From Olavius sp. associated proteobacterium Delta 1 (lineage in GTDB: Bacteria; Desulfobacterota; Desulfobacteria; Desulfobacterales; JAFDCJ01): a stretch of 64,000 bases of DNA. Of the stretch, positions 16,518 to 23,704 are shown piece after piece; within the stretch, counting starts at the first letter, position 1, and every line of letters starts with the position of its first letter. The stretch is from positions 1 through 64,000 of the forward strand of contig CACVKW010001130.1 of NCBI GenBank assembly GCA_902749685.1, in the 5' to 3' direction. The translations under genes were made by a program, and so were the position numbers. Under the pieces are notes generated by a model. It saw only the letters and a program-made list of their open reading frames with translations. It was not told the origin of the DNA and did not search any database.

Positions 16518-17211
16518 TGACGATCTCCAGCATGGTTTGTTCAAGATTTTTTTTATCAAGACCTTTGCCGTTGGAATGGTCCTGGCCGGAGATAGATACG
16601 GTTTGCGGGTTTTTATGCCGATCCCGCAGGACCAGAATCTGCTTGCAGAATTTGGCCACCTCCGCCACATTGTGAGAAATATATAGAAAACACCGGTCGG
16701 AAAATGTTGTCTTCATTTTCAAAATAATGCTTTCTTTGGTGACTTCATCTACATTGGCCAGGCTTTCATCCATGATCAACAGGTCGAATTCCTGTAACAG
16801 GTACCGAACGAGGTTGGTACGATTCTGCTGCCCAAGGGAAAGCTGCGAAAAGCGGGAGTTTATGTATGTCTCCATGCCAAAAGTTGTGACCAGATCTTCA
16901 AGTTTCGCTTTATTTGATTCAGGTGTGGTGGTTTCCAAGTGTTCGCATACGGTGGACCATCCCGGAATTCTCTCAAGATTATAGGTGTATAACACGCGCT
17001 GAATATTTGACTTAGAAATTTCACCGCTAAAATTTTTTATGTCTCCGGTCATCATTTTTGCCAGAGTGGTTTTGCCCACCCCGGATGGTCCGAATAAAGC
17101 ATGAAAACCGGAGCCGGATATGCGGTAGCTCATATCCTTAAATACTTCAGTGTTTGTACCGGGATACTTAAAACTTATGTCCTTGCATTCAAGCAGCATA
17201 TGGTTTGACAT
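16507..17211 (-). CDS. ABC importer ATPase
   Basis: A nucleotide-binding subunit of about 234 residues. Walker A is GPSGVGKTT, the signature is LSLGQQNR, Walker B is LLIMDESLANVD and the switch His is in ISHNVAEV. The Q-loop is unusual: the position that normally holds Gln before the PW motif reads VLYTYNLERIPGWSTV, with no Gln. The protein is first in the ATPase-permease-binding protein order on the minus strand. The longest frame starts with TTG at 17226; the ATG at 17211 is preferred but the ribosome site is weak for either. Confidence 0.75.
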   Translation of the reverse strand: MSNHMLLECKDISFKYPGTNTEVFKDMSYRISGSGFHALFGPSGVGKTTLAKMMTGDIKNFSGEISKSNIQRVLYTYNLERIPGWSTVCEHLETTTPESNKAKLEDLVTTFGMETYINSRFSQLSLGQQNRTNLVRYLLQEFDLLIMDESLANVDEVTKESIILKMKTTFSDRCFLYISHNVAEVAKFCKQILVLRDRHKNPQTVSISGQDHSNGKGLDKKNLEQTMLEIVNAF

Positions 17212-17302
17212 ACGATCAGGTTCCAAGCAGGCAAGGGTTAAGAATGCTTATTTAAAATCGTATATCCGAATTGCCGAAATCAGTCAACCAGAGAGGCAAC
17301 TC

Positions 17303-17935
17303 TCAACGGCTCAAGATTTTATAGGCAAATTGCGGTCCGCGGCCCTGGAGGTAGGCCATGTCCATCCAGAGCATGGCCATGGGTTCAAAATATCGGGCGT
17401 GATAGAGCGGCCCGGTGATGCAGGGTTCAAATCCCACCTCTTTGGCCAATTGAGCCACTGTCTCCCGGGCATCAGGATCGTCGCCGCAAATGAACATGCT
17501 CACCAATTGCGATTCATAGCGTGGATCGACCATATTGCCCGAGCCGGTGGTGTTAAATCCTTTCACCACCTTGGCACCCTGTGCCCACTGAGCGACCTGT
17601 TCACCGGCCGATGTCGTGGTGCCAATGCTCAGTCCCCTGAGATCCGGCGCGATAGGATTGGTGCAATCCACCACGAGTTTGCCGGCCAGACTGCCGGCGG
17701 CCGTAATGGCCTCCTGCGTGGCAGACCAGGGAGTTGCCAAGACAATGATATCTGTCTTGGCGGCAGCTTCCGAAACACTGAACGCCTGTGCTTTGCCTTG
17801 CGATATATTCAACAAGGTTTTTACTTTTTCGCTGTTCGGGTCACGAACGCCATAAATGACATTGTGACCGGCTTTTACCCAGGCGGGCCCCAGGGTTCCG
17901 CCAACATTTCCGATTCCAATCACTGCGATTTTCAT
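17303..17935 (-). CDS. NADP/F420-dependent oxidoreductase-like protein
   Basis: A 210-residue Rossmann-fold protein of the F420-dependent NADP reductase (NPDR) family. The dinucleotide motif IGIGNVGGTLGPAWVKAGH is at residues 5-24, YGVRDPNSEK follows the second strand, and VVDCTNPIAPD and GFNTTGSGNM lie later. Members either pass electrons between NADPH and F420 or reduce other substrates. The start has GGAGG 6 nt upstream, and the dispersed box TTTCAGGGCGGATTAATTA lies directly before that ribosome site. No F420 genes are seen here. Confidence 0.7.
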   Translation of the reverse strand: MKIAVIGIGNVGGTLGPAWVKAGHNVIYGVRDPNSEKVKTLLNISQGKAQAFSVSEAAAKTDIIVLATPWSATQEAITAAGSLAGKLVVDCTNPIAPDLRGLSIGTTTSAGEQVAQWAQGAKVVKGFNTTGSGNMVDPRYESQLVSMFICGDDPDARETVAQLAKEVGFEPCITGPLYHARYFEPMAMLWMDMAYLQGRGPQFAYKILSR

Positions 17936-17946
17936 CGGTATCCTCC

Positions 17947-18042
17947 TAATTAATCCGCCCTGAAAATGAAATAATCAGGGTTGTAAAATGTTGTTTGAAA
18001 ACTAAAGAAAGTTGCTATATCGAAGCTCCGGCGGCTTAATTA
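17947..18042 (-). repeat. MITE-like inverted-repeat element, copy 1
   Basis: Plus-strand TAATTAATCCGCCCTGAAAA begins the element and GGCGGCTTAATTA (18030-18042) ends it. The ends are inverted repeats of each other (AATTAATCCGCC against GGCGGCTTAATT, one mismatch). Inside, CCCTGA and TCAGGG can pair. Relative to the oxidoreductase gene on the minus strand it ends just before the ribosome binding site. Its right flank (ATGC...TTTATGCTATTT) is also shared with the copy at 60485. Confidence 0.55.
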
Positions 18043-18149
18043 CTGAATGCTTCTTTTTTTATGCTATTTTTCTATTAAGATTATTCATATACTGATGTAA
18101 GGTTGCCGGGGGGTCTAACCTTGAACGATGAAACCTAGAACCTTTTAAC

Positions 18150-18710
18150 CTACTTAAGCTGTTTGCCGACTTTCCAGCAGTCAGCCACTGCCTCACCCAC
18201 TGACCAGTATTTAATGCTGCTCATATCAAATAATAGCGGTTTAAGTTTGGCCAGGTCGATTTTGCCTTCGGTGAGCACGGATTCATCAGCATAGGTTTCC
18301 ACAATTTCACCGATTAACAGGTCATGGGTGGGGGTATCGTATATGTCGTAAAGCCGGCATTCCATATTAATCGGGCATTCCTTGATCATGGGAGCATTTT
18401 CTACCTGACCGTGGAAAATCTCAAACAACTCGGACTTGTCCGTCTTTTTGCCGCTGACAAGTCCGGCGTAGTCGGTTTCAACGACCAGATTTTCAGAAGG
18501 GATATTCACACTGAAGGCTTTGTTCTCCTTTATGCCCGCATTGGTGTAATGGGCTTTGGCCGAGCTTAGCGAAATCAGATAGGGCCTGGCATGGTTTACG
18601 ATTCCGATGTGAGCGATGGTGATATAGTTGGGTTTGCCGTCCACCACCGCACCGACCAGTACCGTGGGGGTGGGATAGAGCACATTAATTGCATCCAGTG
18701 TTCTTTTCAC
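18150..18710 (-). CDS. Flavin reductase-like FMN-binding protein
   Basis: A 186-residue split-barrel protein of the flavin-reductase/DIM6-NTAB family. The N-terminal PTVLVGAVVDGKPNYITIAH segment with HIGIVNHARPYLISLS, and the middle KAFSVNIPS match the FMN-binding fold. Relatives are flavoredoxins and flavin reductases of anaerobes. The start codon is GTG with AGGAGG 6 nt upstream. A perfect inverted repeat (GTAAATAC-N6-GTATTTAC) 47 bp upstream may be an operator. The electron partner is not identified. Confidence 0.75.
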   Translation of the reverse strand: MKRTLDAINVLYPTPTVLVGAVVDGKPNYITIAHIGIVNHARPYLISLSSAKAHYTNAGIKENKAFSVNIPSENLVVETDYAGLVSGKKTDKSELFEIFHGQVENAPMIKECPINMECRLYDIYDTPTHDLLIGEIVETYADESVLTEGKIDLAKLKPLLFDMSSIKYWSVGEAVADCWKVGKQLK

Positions 18711-18756
18711 GTTAAATCCTCCTTTGCGGCATATACCCGGCTAAGTCCATCGATTC

Positions 18757-18778
18757 GTAAATACACTGACGTATTTAC
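18757..18778. promoter_or_regulatory. Operator-like inverted repeat before the flavin reductase gene
   Basis: GTAAATAC (18757-18764) and GTATTTAC (18771-18778) form a perfect 8-bp inverted repeat with 6 bp between, 22 bp in all, the size of a dimeric regulator site. A second, longer hairpin overlaps its end (18774-18806; TTTACTCACTCAG against CTGAGTGAGCAAA). Confidence 0.45.
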
Positions 18779-18806
18779 TCACTCAGGACAGTGCTGAGTG
18801 AGCAAA

Positions 18807-19195
18807 TATTTTGAATCGGTCATAAATAATATGTGACTGTAATTGCGAATCGAAGCACTAAGCCGGGAAACTGTGCGGCTCCTGTGGTTTGAAGGTTCAT
18901 TTATGACATAGAAAAACAATAGCTCGGATACGTAGGAAGTCAAGACGGTGGAATCTGCGCAGGTGGTTACTTCTTACCCGGATTGGGGATAATACGGGCT
19001 GAGGATGCCTATTTTTTATGCAGTTTTTATCGAAAACTGATTGCCGGATGTTCAGGTTTTATTTTATTTATCAGACAATAAAATTAATTTTATTTTGATT
19101 TCAGATAGTTATATTAGAAACTGCATTTCTGGCGCTTCTCTGGCACAGTGCTTGTACTGTACATGTTACATAACCGCGAATGATGATTACCATCA
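18807..19195. other. Intergenic stretch without a gene
   Basis: Between the flavin reductase and the multicopper oxidase remnant no credible coding frame is seen. The right part is very AT-rich and could hold the promoter of the oxidase. Confidence 0.4.
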
Positions 19196-19216
19196 ATTTT
19201 CAGGGCGGATTAATTA
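19196..19216 (+). repeat. Dispersed box before the multicopper oxidase start
   Basis: TTTCAGGGCGGATTAATTA, identical to the end of the MITE-like copy at 17947, here alone and 10 bp before the ATG, directly adjoining AAAGGA, the ribosome site. The second inverted arm is not found upstream. Confidence 0.5.
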
Positions 19217-19226
19217 AAGGATAAAT

Positions 19227-19999
19227 ATGATTAACCGACGTCAGTTTTTAAAAGTCACCGGTGCCGGAGCGGCGGCCCTTGCATCAGGGGGGATAACTTC
19301 CCTTGTTGAAGCAACCGGAGCCGATCCGAAATCAAAATCGGCAAAAAACTTTAATCCCGATCTGGATATTGCCTTAAAAGCAACTTCGGCTGAAACTTCG
19401 ATCCTCCCGGGAAATCCGACCCGGGTGTGGAGATATCGGGCACAATTGGTAAAAGGAGATCCGGCAAGCCTGATTCATCTTTAAGGGTAAAAGTAAGCCA
19501 CCGGGAGAAAGAAACTCGCGCCTTGCCGCAACGGCTTTCAACTATATCCAGATATCGCTATCCTGACGCCGTCAATCGGGAAAATCCGCGAAGATTCCAC
19601 CTGGTTATGCGGCACATGGCCTGGACTATCAACGGCCGAACATTCCGGATGCGGGAAGTGGCCAACGACGAAAAAGTGCGCCTGAATACCCTTGAGGTAT
19701 GGGAGTTTATCAATGAAGGCGGCGGAATGGGCATGATGGGAGGGATGAATATGCCCCATCCCATGCACTTGCACGGCATGCAGTTTCAGGTTCTTAAACG
19801 CCGGGGTGTCAGGCATGAAGGCTATGTCGATGAAGGCTGGAAAGATACCGTGCTGCTCATGCCCGGCGAGCGCATCCGACTGCTGGTGCGGTTTGGTGAT
19901 TATGCGGGCCTTTTCCTGTATCACTGCCACAATCTGGAGCATGAAGATATGGGCATGATGCGAAATTATTTAATTGAAAATACAACCGCTTCGGTATGA
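19227..19999 (+). pseudogene. Multicopper oxidase with large internal deletion
   Basis: The first frame (19227-19484) has a twin-arginine signal (NRRQFLKVTGAGAAALASGG) and the start of cupredoxin domain 1 ([20 protein letters not shown]). The second frame (in phase up to 19999) resumes at [20 protein letters not shown] and holds the complete last domain with copper ligands HPMHLHG and [13 protein letters not shown]. Most of domains 1 and 2, more than 200 residues, is missing and the join near 19480 is out of frame. The enzyme, normally exported by Tat and oxidising metals or phenols, cannot be functional. Confidence 0.7.
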
Positions 20000-20119
20000 G
20001 CGATGGCACTTGATATTTTGGGCACAAAACGGTAGATAAGGAGCCGATTGCAATAAATTGACTTCGAACCGCACTAGGGATTATTTACCTGCTGAATTCA
20101 AATATTAGGGACCGCCTTT

Positions 20120-21655
20120 ATGAACATTTTTCTGATATATGTTAGAGACGAAGACTACTATCAAATGCTTCCTCAGGAGTTAGGCGGCTCAAGGCCCGAC
20201 GACAAACGGGTTAAAGTGATGGCCTTTCCCCCCCTCGGAATTGAAACCCTGGCACCGGTTGTCCGTCAGCAGGGTCACCGGGTCAGGATGTTCGACACCT
20301 GTCATCCGCAAATGAAAGCAGAGCACATTGTTGAGTCAGCCAAGGATGAACGGCCGGATGTGATTGCGCTCTCATTTCTTTCGACCACGACCTACCCGCC
20401 AACTAAAATTATGGCTGAGCGGCTCAAAGAAGCCGCACCGCGTACGCCGGTCATATTCGGGGGCGTTTTCGCCTCCATGAATGCAGATTATATTTTAAAA
20501 GACTGTCCCCATGCAGACTGCATTGGGGTCGGCGAAGGTGAGGAGCTTTTACCGGATTACCTGGACCATCTCGATGATCCGGGCGCAGTAGCCGGTCTGG
20601 TCTGGCGCAATGGAGATGAAGTTATCAGCAATGAACCGCGCCCCCTTATCCGGGATCTGGATCAGTTTCCATATCCGGATCGGGACAGTCTGCCGATAGA
20701 TTATATTGAATCACTGCCGCTTGATGTCCCGGCGGTGCTTTCCCTCGACAAATTCTGCACCGTGCAAACCTCGCGGGGCTGTCCCTACGGCTGTATATAC
20801 TGCGACATCCCGTCGCTGTCCGGAGGCAAATGGCGCCATCGTTCGGCGCAGCATGTCCTGGGAGAAATGCAGCAGCTCAACGACGCGGGCTACCGCTCGA
20901 TATATCTCACAGATGACCACTTTTTGCTCAAACGCGGGCGCATCACGGATATCTGCAACGGTATTATCGAACGCAGGCTTGAGTTTACCTGGGGCTGTGA
21001 GGGGCGGGTGGACTCGGTGGCCGTTGACCAATTGCCGATCATGAGCAAGGCCAACTGCACCTTTTTAGCCTATGGAATCGAAGCCGGAACCCAAAAAGTT
21101 CTCGACCGGCTCAATAAAAACCAGACCCTGGAGCAAATCGAATATGCGGTGAATGAAGCCAAGCGACATGGGATCGAAAGAGCCCATGGCTTTTTTCTGG
21201 TGGGCGCACCGGGCGAGACGGTTGACGATATCATGGAAAGTTTTCGTTTCGCCGCCCGGTTAAAACTGGATACTTTCGGTTTCAACCGGATGTGTGTTTA
21301 CCGGGGCACGCCCCTGTGGCAGGAATATATTGACAGCGGGATCATCGACGATGAGCGCGACTGGCACAAATGGTTCAAGTGCTCTGACATCGACCCGACC
21401 ATCCTGCCGGGCGAGGTCATCAACCGGGCGCGCATGAAAGGCTTTGCCTTGCTTTTTGCGCGCCGGATTGTCGGGCGTCCTATTCAGACTTACCGTCTGG
21501 TGCGCACCTTCGGCCGCTATATGAAGGCATCCGACATCTTCAGTTTTCTCTCCGCCCCCTTCCGTAAACGGACCCTGTCCCGCAAGCCCGAGCTGCCGGC
21601 CAGAATGATTGATCTCGGGATGGAAGCACCCGACAGAACCACTTTCTCCCTATAA
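20120..21655 (+). CDS. B12-binding-type radical SAM protein
   Basis: A 511-residue protein with an N-terminal Rossmann-like cobalamin-binding domain (about 30-150; FPPLGIETLAPVVRQQGHRV, then DVIALSFLSTTT and VIFGGVFASM) and a radical SAM core with the cluster motif C221-x3-C225-x2-C228 (CPYGCIYC). EAGTQKVLDRLNKNQT and FFLVGAPGETVDD are typical of the BchE/P-methyltransferase-like group. The classical DxHxxG cobalamin motif is not obvious, so B12 may be bound base-off or not at all. It stands alone. Methylation or ring formation on an unknown substrate is possible. Confidence 0.8.
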   Translation: MNIFLIYVRDEDYYQMLPQELGGSRPDDKRVKVMAFPPLGIETLAPVVRQQGHRVRMFDTCHPQMKAEHIVESAKDERPDVIALSFLSTTTYPPTKIMAERLKEAAPRTPVIFGGVFASMNADYILKDCPHADCIGVGEGEELLPDYLDHLDDPGAVAGLVWRNGDEVISNEPRPLIRDLDQFPYPDRDSLPIDYIESLPLDVPAVLSLDKFCTVQTSRGCPYGCIYCDIPSLSGGKWRHRSAQHVLGEMQQLNDAGYRSIYLTDDHFLLKRGRITDICNGIIERRLEFTWGCEGRVDSVAVDQLPIMSKANCTFLAYGIEAGTQKVLDRLNKNQTLEQIEYAVNEAKRHGIERAHGFFLVGAPGETVDDIMESFRFAARLKLDTFGFNRMCVYRGTPLWQEYIDSGIIDDERDWHKWFKCSDIDPTILPGEVINRARMKGFALLFARRIVGRPIQTYRLVRTFGRYMKASDIFSFLSAPFRKRTLSRKPELPARMIDLGMEAPDRTTFSL

Positions 21656-21792
21656 TCGGAGAGACTGACCATTTTCCCAAGGAGGTCCGGCAATGTAAAA
21701 TCCGGTGCGGGCCTCCCCTCCTCAAGCACTGCCGGTTCAAATGATCGTTGAAATAGTTTTTTTTGCAGCACAAAAAAACACCCCCGCAGCAA
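21640..21792 (-). pseudogene. Peroxiredoxin (AhpC/TSA-like) remnant
   Basis: The frame reads EEGRPAPDFTLPDLLGKMVS, then LSDYREKVVL, which is the typical N-terminus of thioredoxin-fold peroxiredoxins of the Bcp/TlpA style. The peroxidatic-cysteine region should follow but the frame runs into unrelated residues, antisense to the end of the radical SAM gene. The gene is cut at about 21640. Confidence 0.45.
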
Positions 21793-21955
21793 CTGCCAAT
21801 ATGATAAGGATGACTGCCTGGCAGTAAAGTCTTTTTGATTCCGTGTTATGGTTTTATCATTTTTTTGTTTCTTTTGGAACCAACTTGCTAATTAATATTT
21901 GGATGTTTAACTTATCCGCCATCATTTAGATCTAAATTGTGCAGGGATCAAAACG

Positions 21956-22507
21956 TTGAGTTTTAATATATATGAAATTGCTTTAATTGCCGTGGCCCTT
22001 GGCTGCGATGCGTTCGCGGTGGGTTTGGGGGTTGGATGCCGGTTCTGTGGACCCAGGCAGATTTTCCGGTTGTCGTTTCATTTTGGATTATTTCAGTTCT
22101 TGATGCCGCTGGTCGGCTGGCTGGCGGGCCACCATATCCTGGTCTGGGCCAAAACCTGGGGACCCTGGATCGCCTTCGGCCTGCTGATGCTTATCGGCCT
22201 CCGGATGATGCGTGAAGGTTTTATGCCCCCTGAAGAAGAGACCGAGTGCCAGGATCCCACAAAAGGCTTCAGCCTGGTGATGCTGTCTGTGGCAACCAGT
22301 ATCGATGCGCTGGGAGTTGGTTTCAGCCTGGGAGTTTTAAATCAGAATCTGTTTATGGTGGCAGTCTGGATCGGTATTACGGCCGCTGCCATGACCTGGT
22401 TGGCGATGAAAATCGGGAATCGATTATCCCAAAGATTTGCCAAGCGGATGGAAATCATTGGCGGACTGATACTCGTTGCAATCGCGTTTAAACTGTTGTT
22501 TTCCTAA
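21956..22507 (+). CDS. mntP: Manganese efflux pump MntP
   Basis: A 183-residue inner-membrane protein with six helices and two repeats of the DUF204 motif: ALGCDAFAVGLGVG near residue 14 and SVATSIDALGVGFSLG near residue 112. The Asp residues in both motifs are those required for Mn2+ export. It starts with TTG, with AGGGA about 8 nt upstream. The TAA stop lies inside a copy of the dispersed repeat (TAATTAATCCGCC), so the repeat has supplied the end of the gene. No MntR-type site was recognised. Confidence 0.85.
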   Translation: MSFNIYEIALIAVALGCDAFAVGLGVGCRFCGPRQIFRLSFHFGLFQFLMPLVGWLAGHHILVWAKTWGPWIAFGLLMLIGLRMMREGFMPPEEETECQDPTKGFSLVMLSVATSIDALGVGFSLGVLNQNLFMVAVWIGITAAAMTWLAMKIGNRLSQRFAKRMEIIGGLILVAIAFKLLFS

Positions 22508-22526
22508 TTAATCCGCCTTGAAAAAT
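22505..22526 (-). repeat. Dispersed box overlapping the mntP stop
   Basis: TAATTAATCCGCCTTGAAAA matches the MITE-like end with one change (CCTTG for CCCTG). A partial second arm, GGCGGCTAAG, is 39 bp further on at 22565, at the lgt stop. The copy provides the mntP stop codon. Confidence 0.45.
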
Positions 22527-22569
22527 ACCAAATACCGGGTTATCGGGCACACCGGAGGATATTTGGCGG

Positions 22570-23412
22570 CTAAGCTTTTTGCCGGTTCTGTAAATAGAGA
22601 TACAAGCCAATCCCGGCGGCAATCATCAATGCGCAAAGTATTTGACCCATGGAGAAAGAGAGAAAAACGAATCCGAGATGATCATCGGGTTGGCGGAAAT
22701 ATTCGATACAGAACCTGACCACACCGTAGCCGATCAGATAAAATGCAAACGTGGCGCCTTTGGGCTTCTTGATCTTGCGTATGCTCCACAAAATCGCAAA
22801 CAGGAAAATTCCTTCAAAAAAAGCTTCGTACAATTGAGATGGGTGCCGGAGTTCTCTGGTGGGTGCCAGCGGAAAATACATACCAATCGAAGATGTCGTC
22901 ACCCGACCGTATAATTCACCGTTGATAAAATTGCCGAGCCGTCCGAAGGTGTATCCCAGTGGAATAACCGGCGCATATAAATCGACAGCGTCCCACCAGT
23001 CCAGCTTGGCTTTACGCACATAAAGCCATCCGGCCAAAATCACCCCGATCAACCCGCCATGATATGACATGCCGGAGATCCCGGTAAAGGCGACTCCATT
23101 TGAAAAAGAAAATGGAAGAATGATTTCAAGCGGATGCTTGAGATAATAGGAAAAATTGTAAAACACCACATAACCCAGCCGGGCGCCGATAATCAAACCC
23201 AGGATCACATAGGTGGTGGCATCTTTGACCTGATCGGTGGTTATTTCAAAGCGGTCTTCATGCCTGACACGATAGAGCACCATAAAAAATGTTATGGAAA
23301 ATGCCACAATATACATCAGCCCGTAATACTGGAGTTTGAACCAGCCGATTTCAAAGATAACCGGGCTAATATTTTGCGGCAGGTGCTGCCACCAATCCCA
23401 AAAGTCATCCAT
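22570..23412 (-). CDS. lgt: Prolipoprotein diacylglyceryl transferase
   Basis: Lgt transfers diacylglycerol from phosphatidylglycerol to the lipobox cysteine, the first step of lipoprotein maturation; the many lipoproteins in this window need it. The 280-residue protein has seven hydrophobic segments. Visible motifs are GISGMSYHGGLIGV, GRLGNFINGELYGR (the family signature with the conserved Arg and Asn) and HPSQLYEA. Near the C-terminus FCIEYFRQPDDHLGF is also typical. It lies convergent with mntP and is separated from norZ by a terminator. Confidence 0.9.
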   Translation of the reverse strand: MDDFWDWWQHLPQNISPVIFEIGWFKLQYYGLMYIVAFSITFFMVLYRVRHEDRFEITTDQVKDATTYVILGLIIGARLGYVVFYNFSYYLKHPLEIILPFSFSNGVAFTGISGMSYHGGLIGVILAGWLYVRKAKLDWWDAVDLYAPVIPLGYTFGRLGNFINGELYGRVTTSSIGMYFPLAPTRELRHPSQLYEAFFEGIFLFAILWSIRKIKKPKGATFAFYLIGYGVVRFCIEYFRQPDDHLGFVFLSFSMGQILCALMIAAGIGLYLYLQNRQKA

Positions 23413-23666
23413 ATTTTGGTTTTGCTCCTTAAAATTTAGCTAAAATTCCGGGAAAACTTTCGTTAAGGATAATCTGTAATATCAGATACGTCAACCAAAA
23501 CCAAAAGTAAAAAAATTCATCGTGTTGGTATCATTCCCAATTTTCTTCGTAGTATTGCAGTGCCGAAGTTACAATTGAAAGATAGAAATTATGCTATGGA
23601 AAGGGAGCAACTATGAGGTCTATCGAAGAGCAAGAATGCCAAAAACTATGGTATAAAAACATAAAT

Positions 23667-23699
23667 AAAAGGCCCGCTTCCGCAGGAAACGGGCCTTTT
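23667..23699 (-). terminator. Rho-independent terminator of norZ
   Basis: AAAAGGCCCG and CGGGCCTTTT form a 10-bp stem around a short loop (inner TCC/GGA can extend it), followed on the minus strand by an AT-rich run. It is 6 bp behind the norZ stop. The sequence is nearly symmetrical and may also act on the other strand. Confidence 0.75.
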
Positions 23700-23704
23700 A
23701 TTTA

